From contig NZ_CP101161.1 of assembly GCF_024298865.1 (NCBI RefSeq), forward strand, positions 2,377,227 through 2,441,226: DNA of 64,000 nucleotides, read 5' to 3'. The position numbers and the translations under genes are program-made. The DNA is from Halorarius halobius (GTDB taxonomy: Archaea; Halobacteriota; Halobacteria; Halobacteriales; Haloarculaceae). This document shows positions 44,265 to 52,854 of the stretch, piece by piece. Numbering within the stretch: position 1 is the first letter of the stretch; each line of letters begins with the position of its first letter. The notes below the pieces were generated by a model. That model was not told the DNA's origin, made no database searches, and was given only the letters and a program-made list of their open reading frames with translations.

Positions 44265-44280
44265 CCCACTTTTTGCGCGA
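44265..44280 (+). terminator. Probable transcription terminator after XapX
   Basis: CCCACTTTTTGCGCGA starts 2 bp after the XapX stop; oligo-T stretches are the common intrinsic termination signal in archaea. The same core (CCACTTTTTGCGCGA) occurs after an acyl-CoA dehydrogenase gene on the minus strand at 54774-54790. Confidence 0.55.
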
Positions 44281-44421
44281 AGGGTCGCCTGCGGCCGCCC
44301 GGCAACAACCGTCATCGGGCGCGACGCGCCCGATTGCTCGTGAGACGAGCGGATGCCGTGTGTCTAAACCAGCCGTTTCAGTGTAACCCGATTTTTACTG
44401 TCCTGAACACGACGCCCCACC

Positions 44422-45102
44422 ATGTCGCGTCGGAGGGTGACCCGAGTGGCTGGCCTCGTCCTGCTCGTCGTTAGTGTTGCACTGGCCGGTTGTGGAGATA
44501 CCGAGGCACCGACGACGGTTCCGCCGACGCAACAGTCGACCACACCGTCGGCAACCGTCCCCGGGACCACTCACCAGACGCACACCGATACGCCGGCGAC
44601 ATCAACGACTGCCTCGCCGGCTAATGAGAGAACCGCTATCCCGTACACGGCAGTCTCCGTCGAGTTCGACAGTTCGAATCGCTATGGGGTGTTCCGGGAC
44701 GAAATCCTGAAAGAACCGGTTACGCGAACGGCCAACGTGACGGTTCTCACGCGCCCGGCCCACCGCTCCTGGGTTGCGTTCGGCCGGCTTGCGGAAGCGA
44801 CCGACTCCCAGAACGTGGCCGCGTTTATCAATCGGACCGACTTCGAGCACGAGGCGCTGTTGGTGTTCAGTCGACGGTTCGGAGGCGCCGGCGGCGAGTA
44901 CGACATCACCGCCGTACGGAAACGCACTGCCACCACGTGGCAAATTCACACAGTTCGGCGCCCCGGTCCATTGCAAGCCGAATCGACCGGCGTACTCGTC
45001 GTCCGCATCAACCGGACCGTGACCCCGCTCCCTGATAGGCTCCGTGTCATCCACCAGCACACCGACGGGGCACGCAGTAATCGTACCGTCCCACTTCCCT
45101 GA
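44422..45102 (+). CDS. Putative lipoprotein of unknown function (226 residues)
   Basis: The leader MSRRRVTRVAGLVLLVVSVALAGC has an Arg-rich start, a hydrophobic core and a lipobox LAGC with Cys24. Residues ~25-70 are a Thr/Ser/Pro-rich stalk, then a domain with beta segments (IPYTAVSVEFDSSNRYGVFR, TRTANVTVLTRPAHRSWVAF, AESTGVLVVRINRTVTPL). No family recognised. The codon third positions are less G/C-rich than in neighbouring genes, which hints at recent acquisition. A TATA-like tttttact lies about 25-30 bp upstream. Confidence 0.66.
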   Translation: MSRRRVTRVAGLVLLVVSVALAGCGDTEAPTTVPPTQQSTTPSATVPGTTHQTHTDTPATSTTASPANERTAIPYTAVSVEFDSSNRYGVFRDEILKEPVTRTANVTVLTRPAHRSWVAFGRLAEATDSQNVAAFINRTDFEHEALLVFSRRFGGAGGEYDITAVRKRTATTWQIHTVRRPGPLQAESTGVLVVRINRTVTPLPDRLRVIHQHTDGARSNRTVPLP

Positions 45103-45237
45103 CTGCGGTGCTCTCGAACGTACGAAACAGAGGATGGATACAGCAGTCCGCCAGCGTCTGATAGACCGGTCTCCATCAGCCGTATCAGTTCAGCCAGAGG
45201 TTGAGTGGCAACTGGCCTGATGGCTCCGGGCCCGACC

Positions 45238-45930
45238 TCAGGTGTCCAAACGGCCCTGCTTGATATCCGTACGTATTGCGTCGAGTGTTTCGATCACGTC
45301 GTCGAGTCGCGCTTCGGCCTCGGCTTCACCTTCGTATTCCGCGATGTTCCGGAGGGCGTGTTCGAGGCCGTACCGGTGGGCCTCGACCTCCTCGGCGAGC
45401 GAGTAGTTGAGTTGGACGGTGATGTTGTGTAATACCGACCACCACCCGAACGGAGCACCGTCGCTCTCTTCGTCAGGATGGGTGTCGACCGCCCCGGGAG
45501 TGGTGCCGAGGCTCTCGAACGCCTCGTATGCGAGGGCCGCCATGCGCGCCGAGAGGTTGCTAGTGTGCGCCACCAGCGTGGCTCGTTTCTGGCCGAGTTC
45601 CTCGACCAGTTCTGCCACGTCAACGGACCGCTTGACCTCCCACTCGGTAACGATGCCTTCGTCGACGAGCGCATTCCACCGGTCCCGTTCAGCGTCGATA
45701 ATCTCGTCGGTGTCTCCCCGGATCGTGAGGACGACCGTATGGTCTGGCGGCGGGACCTGGAGTCCCGTTGTCCGGTCCCCGGTCGCTGGCTGGTAGGGGA
45801 CGAACGTGAAACAGTCGCAGGCGTCCATATCCTGCACGCGATCTACGGCATCGAGGACGTACTCGGTGAGGAATCGCTCCACGTCTGCTGTACTCCCGGC
45901 CGAAAATCTGAGTGAGATACTCTCTGGCAT
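45238..45930 (-). CDS. Unrecognised acidic protein (230 residues)
   Basis: Not recognised. MPESISLRFSAGSTADVERF, then DRVQDMDACDCFTFVPYQPA, HTVVLTIRGDTDEIIDAERD, and a long helical C-terminal half: RMAALAYEAFESLGTTPGAV, NITVQLNYSLAEEVEAHRYG, EARLDDVIETLDAIRTDIKQ. The second half looks like an antiparallel helical bundle; the first is alpha/beta. The Cys-x-Cys (DACDCF) may be functional. No TM or signal. It stands alone, with the unknown lipoprotein on one side and the sdh operon on the other. Confidence 0.6.
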   Translation of the reverse strand: MPESISLRFSAGSTADVERFLTEYVLDAVDRVQDMDACDCFTFVPYQPATGDRTTGLQVPPPDHTVVLTIRGDTDEIIDAERDRWNALVDEGIVTEWEVKRSVDVAELVEELGQKRATLVAHTSNLSARMAALAYEAFESLGTTPGAVDTHPDEESDGAPFGWWSVLHNITVQLNYSLAEEVEAHRYGLEHALRNIAEYEGEAEAEARLDDVIETLDAIRTDIKQGRLDT

Positions 45931-46129
45931 ACGGAATCGGTCGAACGCCAGGTCACGTAACGATACTGGTCAGGACGATGAGTTTGGGCCCTGGAAAGAC
46001 TGTGAAAGGTGACTGAAGAACGCTTTCACGGACGTGTGTCGACCTCTGCACTCGCGCTCTGTATTCACCGCGAGCGACTGGAAGGAGCGAGCGGTTCGCC
46101 GGGCTTTGTTGGTGCAGATTTTCTGCGCG

Positions 46130-46167
46130 AGGGGTGCGCGAAGCGCACCCGAGCGAAAAAATGTGCG
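46130..46167 (-). terminator. Terminator after sdhA
   Basis: Directly after the sdhA stop the minus strand reads cgcacattttttcgctcgg (T6 at 46161-46156), followed by an 8-bp stem GGGTGCGC/GCGCACCC with a 3-nt loop (46132-46150). The oligo-T is the likely termination signal; the hairpin may protect the 3' end. Confidence 0.6.
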
Positions 46168-47997
46168 TTAGTAGCTGCGGACCTTCGGCTCGTACTCCTT
46201 CTCCTCGCCCTCGAGAATCACGTCGGTGTAGTAGATGTTCGGCGCGCCGTCGTTCCACGCTATCATCGTGTGTTTGAGCCACTCGTCGTCCTTGCGCTCC
46301 TGGTGTTCCGCGCGCCAGTGGGCACCGCGGAACTCCGTGCGGGCCAGGGCTCCGAGCGTGATGGTCTCGGCGACGTCGATGAGGTTGCGCGTCTCGATGG
46401 TGTGGATGAGGTCGGTGTTGAACGTCCGGGAAGGGTCAGCGACGGCCACGTCCTGGTAGCGTTCGCGGCATTCGCGGATGGCCTCCAGCGCCTTCTTCAG
46501 CCCCTCCTCCTCGCGGAACACGTTGACCCACTGGGTCATCGCGTCCTGTAGGTCGCTCCGTATTTCGGCGTGGTTGACGCCGTCGCGTTCCATCAGCGTC
46601 TCGACGCGGTCGCGCTCGGTTTCGACGGCGCTCTCGACGACGGCATCGGCGTCGGCCACCGCACCACCGTCGGCGGCCACGTCGGGGTCGCTGTCGACCG
46701 CGCCCGGTGCGACGGGCGTCTCGATGTCGGTCTCCTGTTCGATGGCCGCCGAGGGCCCCGTCCGGATTTCGGGGTCCCCGAGGTCCGTGCCGGCGGCGTG
46801 GCGACCGGCGCGGGCCCCGAACACGATGAGTTCCGGCAGGGCGTTGCCACCCAGACGGTTCGAGCCGTGGACCGAGACGCAGGCGCACTCGCCGGCCGCG
46901 TACAGCCCCGAGATGCAGGACTCGCCGTGCTCGTTCACCTCGATGCCGCCCATGTGGTAGTGCTGGCCGGGTTTGACCGGCATCGGCTCCTCGAGGCCGT
47001 CGACGCCCTCGAAGTCCTCCGCGAGATGGAGGATGTTCTCCAGGCGGTCGGTGATGCGCTCCTCGCCGAGATGGCGCATGTCGAGGTAGACGTACTCGTC
47101 TTCGATGCCGCGACCCTCGTTGACCTCCGTCAACTCGGCGCGCGCGACCACGTCGCGCGAGGCGAGTTCCCCGGCGTTGTTCGCGTAGCCGCGTTCGAAC
47201 ATGAACCGCTCGCCCTCCTCGTTGTAGAGGATGCCGCCCTCGCCGCGGACGCCCTCGGAGATGAGGACGCCCGTCGACGGCAGGGTGGTCGGGTGGAACT
47301 GGACGAACTCCATGTCCTCGACCGGGACGCCGGCGCGGTAGGCCATCGCGGGGCCGTCGCCGGTGTTGGCGACGGCGTTGGTCGTGTGGTCGAACGCCTG
47401 GCCGTCGCCACCGGTGGCGAGGATGACGCCGCCCGTCGCGCGGAAGCCGACGATGTCGCCGCTCTTGATGTCGTAGGCGACACAGCCGTGACAGGACCGC
47501 TCCTCGGGGTCGGCCTCGTTCGTCACGGCGAGGTTCATCACGTAGAACTCGTCGTAGACGGTGATGCCTCGCTTGACGACCTGCTCGTACATCGTGTGGA
47601 GCAGGTGGTGGCCCGTCTCGGCGCCCGCATAGGTGGTGCGGGGGAAGGAGAGGCCGCCGAACGGTCGCTGGGAGACGCGGCCGTCGTCCTCGCGGGAGAA
47701 CGGCATCCCCCAGTGTTCCAGTTGGATTGTCTCCTCGGGGCTCTGTTCACAGAGGGTCTCGATGGCCGGGGCGTCTCCCAGGTAATCCGACCCCTTCATG
47801 GTGTCGTAGGCGTGGTCGTGCCAGTCGTCGCCGTCGCGCAGGGCGGCGTTGATGCCGCCTTCCGCGGCGCCGGTGTGCGAGCGGACGGGGTGGAGCTTCG
47901 TGACGATGGCCACGTCGGCCCCCTCCTCGTGGGCCGCGATGGCCGCGCGAAGCCCCGCACCCCCGCCGCCGACGACGATGACGTCGTGTTCGTGCAT
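46168..47997 (-). CDS. sdhA: Succinate dehydrogenase flavoprotein subunit SdhA
   Basis: A 609-residue catalytic subunit, oxidising succinate to fumarate at FAD on the inner face of the membrane. Dinucleotide fold VIVVGGGGAGLRAAIAAHEE; covalent-FAD histidine in HPVRSHTGAAEGGINAAL; LISEGVRGEGGILYNEEGER and HMGGIEVNEHGESCISGLYA (catalytic region) and SNRLGGNALPELIVFGARAG follow. The C-terminal third has an acidic insertion (residues ~420-470) typical of halophiles. Last gene of sdhCDBA; 36 bp after sdhB. Confidence 0.96.
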   Translation of the reverse strand: MHEHDVIVVGGGGAGLRAAIAAHEEGADVAIVTKLHPVRSHTGAAEGGINAALRDGDDWHDHAYDTMKGSDYLGDAPAIETLCEQSPEETIQLEHWGMPFSREDDGRVSQRPFGGLSFPRTTYAGAETGHHLLHTMYEQVVKRGITVYDEFYVMNLAVTNEADPEERSCHGCVAYDIKSGDIVGFRATGGVILATGGDGQAFDHTTNAVANTGDGPAMAYRAGVPVEDMEFVQFHPTTLPSTGVLISEGVRGEGGILYNEEGERFMFERGYANNAGELASRDVVARAELTEVNEGRGIEDEYVYLDMRHLGEERITDRLENILHLAEDFEGVDGLEEPMPVKPGQHYHMGGIEVNEHGESCISGLYAAGECACVSVHGSNRLGGNALPELIVFGARAGRHAAGTDLGDPEIRTGPSAAIEQETDIETPVAPGAVDSDPDVAADGGAVADADAVVESAVETERDRVETLMERDGVNHAEIRSDLQDAMTQWVNVFREEEGLKKALEAIRECRERYQDVAVADPSRTFNTDLIHTIETRNLIDVAETITLGALARTEFRGAHWRAEHQERKDDEWLKHTMIAWNDGAPNIYYTDVILEGEEKEYEPKVRSY

Positions 47998-48033
47998 AGT
48001 TGGGTTTAGTATCGGGTGGTCTTCAGGCTGTCT

Positions 48034-48939
48034 TCACCAGAACTTCAGGTTGCTCTTCACCGCCTCGCGTTTCAGCTCCTGGATGTGCTCGGTCAGCGGG
48101 ATGTCCTTCGGGCACACCTCCGTACAGGAGAACTGGGTCTGACAGCGCCAGACGCCGTGCTCCTGCTCGATGACGTTCATCCGGTGTTCCTTCAGCTCCT
48201 CGCCCTCGCGTTCGTCCATCGCGAACCGGTAGGCCTTGTTGATGGCGGCGGGGCCGAGATACTGGTTGTCGCCTGCCGCGATGTTACACGAGGACATGCA
48301 GGCGCCACACCAGATACACCGCGTGGACATCTTTATCTTCTCGCGGTTCTCGCGGGACTGGCGCTGCTCCTCCAGCCCGGAGGGGGTGTCCTCGTCCTGG
48401 AAGTACGGCTCGACGGCCTCCATCTGGTCGTAGAAATGCTCCATGTCCACGACGAGGTCCTTGACGACCTCCTGGTGGGGGAGCGGCTCGACCCGCACGG
48501 TGCCCGGGACGCCGCCTTCGCCGAGGTCCGCAATCTGGGTCTGACAGCCGAGACGCTGTTGCCCGTTGACGAACAGCGCGTCGGAGCCACAGACCGCCTG
48601 CCGGCAGGAGTGCCGGAACGTGAGCGAGGAGTCGTAGTGGTCGCGGGCCCACATCAGGGCGTCGAGCACCGTCATCCCCTTCTTGAACGGGACGGTGAAC
48701 GTGTCGAACCGCGGCTCCTCTTTGTCGGGCACCTCGGGGTCGTAGCGGAACACCTTCAAATCGAGCGTGGTGTCGGCCGCCTCCAGTCGCTCCTGGGTGC
48801 GCTCGCGCTGTTCGGCCGCGTAGTCGCGGTCGGTGGCGGCGCGGGCCGCGCCCGTCGCCTCCGACTCGCGTTCCGTCTCGGTCTCGGTCTCGGTCTCCGC
48901 GTTGCTCTCGGTCTCTGATTCTGGAATCTGCGTGCTCAT
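48034..48939 (-). CDS. sdhB: Succinate dehydrogenase iron-sulfur subunit SdhB
   Basis: A 301-residue electron-transfer subunit. Residues 1-~50 are a Glu/Thr-rich acidic extension. The [2Fe-2S] domain has TFRHSCRQAVCGSDALFVNG and RLGCQT; the [4Fe-4S] ligands are in CIWCGACMSSCNI; the final cluster uses CQTQFSCTEVCPKDI. It passes electrons from SdhA to the SdhCD quinone site. ATG 48939 overlaps the sdhD stop by 4 bp. Confidence 0.95.
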   Translation of the reverse strand: MSTQIPESETESNAETETETETERESEATGAARAATDRDYAAEQRERTQERLEAADTTLDLKVFRYDPEVPDKEEPRFDTFTVPFKKGMTVLDALMWARDHYDSSLTFRHSCRQAVCGSDALFVNGQQRLGCQTQIADLGEGGVPGTVRVEPLPHQEVVKDLVVDMEHFYDQMEAVEPYFQDEDTPSGLEEQRQSRENREKIKMSTRCIWCGACMSSCNIAAGDNQYLGPAAINKAYRFAMDEREGEELKEHRMNVIEQEHGVWRCQTQFSCTEVCPKDIPLTEHIQELKREAVKSNLKFW

Positions 48940-49307
48940 GTGAAGGAAACACCCGCCATGACGAGCGCGAGTCGGACTATCTGGACCGCCAGCAACAGGC
49001 CGGCGAACACGAGGACGTACTTCACGGCGGTTTTCCCCGTACCGTCGAGCCCCTGGTTGACCAGGGCGTTGTAGACGCCGTTGACGCCGTGGAACGTCGC
49101 GGTCAGCCCGAACGCTATCATCGTGATGAGGTAGCCGGGCTGTTGCATCCGCATCTGGGTCCCCATGAAGGTGACCTCGGCGGCGTGGTTGACGAAGTGC
49201 AACAGCATGAAGTGGAACGCCAGCACGACGACGAGGAACGCCGCCGTCAGCCGCTGGAGTAGCCAGCGCGTCCCCTTCGGCTCGAACGAGGAGTAGCGCT
49301 CCGCCAC
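48936..49307 (-). CDS. sdhD: Succinate dehydrogenase membrane subunit SdhD
   Basis: A 123-residue subunit with three helices: RLTAAFLVVVLAFHFMLLHF (with His residues for heme or quinone), GYLITMIAFGLTATFHGVNG and VKYVLVFAGLLLAVQIVRLA. The GTG start at 49307 directly follows the sdhC stop (1-bp gap), giving VAERYSSFEPKG; an upstream ATG in this frame would read through sdhC. Position and helix pattern identify it, as SdhD sequences are poorly conserved. Confidence 0.88.
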   Translation of the reverse strand: MAERYSSFEPKGTRWLLQRLTAAFLVVVLAFHFMLLHFVNHAAEVTFMGTQMRMQQPGYLITMIAFGLTATFHGVNGVYNALVNQGLDGTGKTAVKYVLVFAGLLLAVQIVRLALVMAGVSFT

Positions 49308-49308
49308 G

Positions 49309-49701
49309 CTAAAACACCCCCGCGAGGAACGTCGGCACGCTGGCGACCACGATGGCACCCGTCAACACCAGCGACGCGTAGAAGCTCTTGTCCTGCGATT
49401 CCAGTCCGACGCCGAGGTCGACGAACAGCAGGCGGACGCCGTTGAGGATGTGGAACACGGCGACGGCCAGCAGGCCGACCTCGAGGATGCGGACGACGAG
49501 CAGGCTCTCGAGCGCCTGTATCGTCTGGGTGTAGGTCCCGGCGCCCACCGTCGCGGTCGACAGGACCGCGATGTGGGTGAACAGGTAGCCGATGAGCACC
49601 CACCCGGTGAACTTGTGGAAGACCCAGGCCCACATGCCGGCGGAGAACTCCGTCCACCGGCCGAAGTCCTCGATGAGGCCCCGGTCGTACGATTGACTCA
49701 T
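49309..49701 (-). CDS. sdhC: Succinate dehydrogenase cytochrome b subunit SdhC
   Basis: A 130-residue subunit and first gene of sdh[24 protein letters not shown] then [20 protein letters not shown] (the heme/quinone-region HKFTG motif), [14 protein letters not shown], and [16 protein letters not shown] (the HILNGxR heme-ligand motif). Three helices. ATG 49701 is 20-30 bp after a minus-strand AT element with dyad symmetry (GTAG-TTA-CTAC, 49732-49742) that overlaps the end of the upstream gene. Confidence 0.92.
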   Translation of the reverse strand: MSQSYDRGLIEDFGRWTEFSAGMWAWVFHKFTGWVLIGYLFTHIAVLSTATVGAGTYTQTIQALESLLVVRILEVGLLAVAVFHILNGVRLLFVDLGVGLESQDKSFYASLVLTGAIVVASVPTFLAGVF

Positions 49702-49731
49702 GCACGTCCCCCTCCGGACTGCCCAATCATA

Positions 49732-49742
49732 GTAGTTACTAC
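49732..49742 (-). promoter_or_regulatory. Putative sdh promoter element
   Basis: An AT-containing dyad (GTAG, 3-bp spacer, CTAC) lies 31-41 bp before the sdhC ATG, inside the end of the AstE-like gene. It is the best TATA candidate here and its symmetry could bind a regulator. If used, sdh has its own promoter although it follows the AstE-like gene by only 37 bp. Confidence 0.35.
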
Positions 49743-50806
49743 CTCTCGGAGCGGTGCCGGCGGTTTCTGCCGTCGTCGGCGGCGGGGCCGGCGGGGTGGT
49801 CGGTCCGGCTCTGCTCGTACTCGAGGGCCCGGCGCGTCCGGTCGTCCAGCGCGACGAGATGACACAGCGGGTTGCCGGGGTACACCAGCGGGTTCTCCAG
49901 CACGCCGACGAGCAGGCCGGTGAACGGCGCGGTCACGACGTCGTGGTCCTGTTTGAACGGGTTGGTGATGGTACAGACTCGGTCGCCCTCCTCGACGAGG
50001 GCCCCGCGGTCGTGGTGCATCTCGACGAGGCCGCCGGTGTCTGCACGGAGCCACGTCTTCTCGTCGGAGCCGTCGATGACGGTGCGCCAGCCGGGCCACG
50101 CGACCCGCTCCTCCTCGCGGAGGCCGAACTCCGCGAACACCGACAGCGTCCCCGCGAGCGCCTTGTCGATGAGCGCCCGCTGGAACCGGTGGGCCTCGCC
50201 CATCTCGACGGTGATGGTCGGGGTGCCGGCGGCCGCCGCTTCCGTCCGGAGCGAGCCGGTCGGCCCCTCGCTGTCGATGATGACGTTCGAGGCGAACGCG
50301 TTGGCGACCCGGGCGACCCCCTCGTTGCCCATGTCGGCGCGGACGTGGAGCATGTTCGTCCGCCCCCGGGTCGAGGTGTGGAAGTCGATGCCGACGTCAC
50401 ACGGCTGGACGAAGTTGTGGAACACGCGGTAGGCGATGCGCTTGGCGCTCGTGGAGTCGGGGTCGCCCGGGAACGAGCGGTTCAGGTCGCGGTCGTAGAT
50501 GGGGAGATACCGCTCCTGGGCGATGAACCCGGGGACGTTGAGGACGGGCATGCAGACGAGCGTCCCCCGCAACGAGGAGTGGTCCCACTCGTGGGCCACC
50601 TCGCGGACCACTTCGATGCCGTTCAGTTCGTCGCCGTGGGCCGCCGCCGAGAGGAACGCCGTCGGACCGTCGCGTTCGCCGTTGACGATGGTGACGGGAA
50701 TCTTGATGGGGTCGCCGAGATACGTCTCGGAGACGGAGTAGCGGATGTTCTGCGTCTCACCCGGAGCGACGATGCCGCCGTCGTAGGTGAACGCGCCGTC
50801 GGTCAT
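49739..50806 (-). CDS. Succinylglutamate desuccinylase/aspartoacylase-family metallohydrolase (AstE-like)
   Basis: A 355-residue M14-type zinc enzyme. Metal and substrate motifs: [20 protein letters not shown] (HGDE), [20 protein letters not shown] (NRxFPG), [20 protein letters not shown] (FHT...R) and [12 protein letters not shown] (catalytic Glu). The C-terminal half is a beta domain ([20 protein letters not shown]). Members cleave amides of acyl-amino acids; some cut peptide-like amides. It is divergent from a RimK-retropepsin gene across 116 bp, an arrangement that suggests one amide-making and amide-cutting system. Confidence 0.85.
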   Translation of the reverse strand: MTDGAFTYDGGIVAPGETQNIRYSVSETYLGDPIKIPVTIVNGERDGPTAFLSAAAHGDELNGIEVVREVAHEWDHSSLRGTLVCMPVLNVPGFIAQERYLPIYDRDLNRSFPGDPDSTSAKRIAYRVFHNFVQPCDVGIDFHTSTRGRTNMLHVRADMGNEGVARVANAFASNVIIDSEGPTGSLRTEAAAAGTPTITVEMGEAHRFQRALIDKALAGTLSVFAEFGLREEERVAWPGWRTVIDGSDEKTWLRADTGGLVEMHHDRGALVEEGDRVCTITNPFKQDHDVVTAPFTGLLVGVLENPLVYPGNPLCHLVALDDRTRRALEYEQSRTDHPAGPAADDGRNRRHRSER

Positions 50807-50922
50807 ACGCCCCGTCGGTGACGCCCGGGTATAAACCCCGACACACCCCGCACGGCGGTATCCCGACCGACCTCCGCGGGCGCTACCGTCAATTCTTTCG
50901 TCCCCGCTACCGGCCAGTCGGT

Positions 50923-52278
50923 ATGAACGACGATATCACCGTCGGGGTGTTGAGCCTTCACAACTCCAAGGAGACGAAGGCCATCCTGAACGCGGTCGAC
51001 GACCTGGGCTACGACACCGAGTGGCTCCGCGCGGAGACGCTGTCGGTTGACATCGACGACGGTGCCGTGACGCTCGACCCCGACGTCGACATCATCGTCA
51101 ACCGCCTGTTGCTGTCGAAGGAGGAACAGCCGGCGGAGGCGCTGGGACTGGCGACGATGCTCGACCGGATGCGGCCGATGCTCAACCACCCGATGGAGAC
51201 GATGACCGCGATGCATAAGTTCGCCACCGGCACCGCCCTCGCGGAGGCGGGCCTGCCGGTGCCGGACGCGTTCATGTCGCTGTCCGCGGAGCGGTTGAAC
51301 GCTGACCGCGAGAAGTTCGGCGAGGAAGTCGTCTACAAGACGGCCATCGGCACCCACGGCGGCGGCACCTGGAAGGTCAGCGCCGACGACCCGGTCAACC
51401 CGATGGTCGGCTCCCGGCAGGCGTTCCTCCAGCGGTTCATCGACCACGACGCCGACCGCCACTCGGACCTCCGAATCTACACGGTCGGCGAGCAGGTCGT
51501 CGGCGCGATGAACCGCTACGCCCCCGAAGGCGAGTGGCGGACGAACGTCGCGCTGGGCGGCGACGTGGAGAACGCCACCGACGCGCTCACCGACGAGGTG
51601 GAGACGATGGCGAAGCGCGCGGCCGACGTCGTCGGCCTCGACTACGCCGGCGTCGACATCGTCGAAGGCGAGGACGGCTACTACATCCTCGAGGTGAACC
51701 CTACCGCCGGGTTCAAGGGACTGTTCGAAGCGACCGGGCGCTCGCCCGCGCCGTTCATCGCGCGACTCGCCATCGAGCGGGCCGGCGGCGACGTGAACGA
51801 CGAGCGCGTGTACGAACTCTCCGCGATGCTGGACGACTCCCGGCCCGCCTGCATGCCCCGCGAGCCGACACAGGAAACGCCGGACGCCACCACCATCGGC
51901 TACATCGAGGAAGTCGTGGCGATGGGCACCCGCGGGCAGAAGTCGGTGCTGGCAAAATCCGACACCGGGGCGACCCGCACCAGCATCGACGCCCGCCTCG
52001 CCGCGGACATCGGCACTGGCCCCATCAAGGACATCGTGAAGATAAAGTCGGGGTCGCTGAAGTCCGGCAAACAGCGGCCCGTCGTCGACCTCGTGGTCGG
52101 CATCAGCGGCCGCCAGCACACCGTCACCGCGAGCGTCGAGGACCGGTCGCACATGGACTATCCCCTGCTTCTGGGCCGCGACATCCTCCAGCACTACCAC
52201 GTCGACGTGCGCCGTCGCGCCGACGAGGACGCCGAGGGCATCGAGGGCGAGGAGGAAGAGGAGTCGCTGGAAGAGTAG
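50923..52278 (+). CDS. RimK-type ATP-grasp ligase fused to a retropepsin-like (RimB/zinc-protease-type) domain
   Basis: A 451-residue fusion. Residues ~1-305: RimK-like amide ligase with VGVLSLHNSKETKAILNAVD, LLNHPMETMTAMHKF-like region, the ATP-binding EEVVYKTAIGTHGGGTWKVS and the metal-binding YYILEVNPTAGFKGLFEATG. Residues ~325-440: IGYIEEVVAMGTRGQKSVLA then KSDTGATRTSIDARLAADIG and DYPLLLGRDILQHYHVDV, the DTGA aspartyl-protease-like domain (PF05618 type). RimK enzymes add glutamate or similar to a carboxylate. The acidic tail is extra. The AlkA-type gene begins right at its stop. Confidence 0.88.
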   Translation: MNDDITVGVLSLHNSKETKAILNAVDDLGYDTEWLRAETLSVDIDDGAVTLDPDVDIIVNRLLLSKEEQPAEALGLATMLDRMRPMLNHPMETMTAMHKFATGTALAEAGLPVPDAFMSLSAERLNADREKFGEEVVYKTAIGTHGGGTWKVSADDPVNPMVGSRQAFLQRFIDHDADRHSDLRIYTVGEQVVGAMNRYAPEGEWRTNVALGGDVENATDALTDEVETMAKRAADVVGLDYAGVDIVEGEDGYYILEVNPTAGFKGLFEATGRSPAPFIARLAIERAGGDVNDERVYELSAMLDDSRPACMPREPTQETPDATTIGYIEEVVAMGTRGQKSVLAKSDTGATRTSIDARLAADIGTGPIKDIVKIKSGSLKSGKQRPVVDLVVGISGRQHTVTASVEDRSHMDYPLLLGRDILQHYHVDVRRRADEDAEGIEGEEEEESLEE

Positions 52279-52854
52279 ATGGACGACCCGCACGCACGCC
52301 TCCGCGAGGACCCCGAACTCGGCCCGCTCGTCGAGGAGCACGGGCCCATCGACCTCGACCCGGCGGACGAGCCGTTCGAGCGCCTCGTCGTCTCGGTCAT
52401 CAACCAGCAGTTGTCGACCGAGTCGGCCGCCGCCATCCGCGAGCGTGTGTTCGAGCAGTGTGAGGTGACGCCCGCGGGGATGCTCGCGGCCGACGAGACG
52501 GTCCTGCGCGAGGCGGGGCTGTCGAGTCAGAAGACAGAGTACGTGCGCAACCTCGCACGCGAGTTCGAGGCGGGACGGCTCTCCCGGGAGCGGTTGGCCG
52601 CCATGTCGAACGACGAGGCGGTGGCGGCGCTGACCGAGGTCAAGGGGGTTGGAACGTGGACCGCGAAGATGGCGCTGGTGTTCGTGCTCGCCCGCGAGGA
52701 CGTGTTCCCGGTGGAGGACCTCGGCATCCGGAAGGCGATGGCCGTCCTGTACGGGTTCGAGGAGGACGAGCGGGAGGCGATGGTCGAGCACGCCGAGCGG
52801 TGGCGACCCTACCGCTCGTACGCGAGCCGATATCTCTGGCGCGCCGTCGATTAG
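52279..52854 (+). CDS. DNA-3-methyladenine glycosylase II family protein (AlkA-like, HhH-GPD)
   Basis: A 191-residue HhH-GPD glycosylase. ERLVVSVINQQLSTESAAAI is the start of the domain; ALTEVKGVGTWTAKMALVFV is the helix-hairpin-helix and DVFPVEDLGIRKAMAVLYGF has the catalytic Asp. RYLWRAVD ends the protein. It should excise alkylated bases. Missing N-terminal AlkA domain, as in other archaeal short forms. The ATG immediately follows the stop of the RimK fusion, so the two genes are co-transcribed. It overlaps the convergent cysE by 4 bp. Confidence 0.88.
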   Translation: MDDPHARLREDPELGPLVEEHGPIDLDPADEPFERLVVSVINQQLSTESAAAIRERVFEQCEVTPAGMLAADETVLREAGLSSQKTEYVRNLAREFEAGRLSRERLAAMSNDEAVAALTEVKGVGTWTAKMALVFVLAREDVFPVEDLGIRKAMAVLYGFEEDEREAMVEHAERWRPYRSYASRYLWRAVD

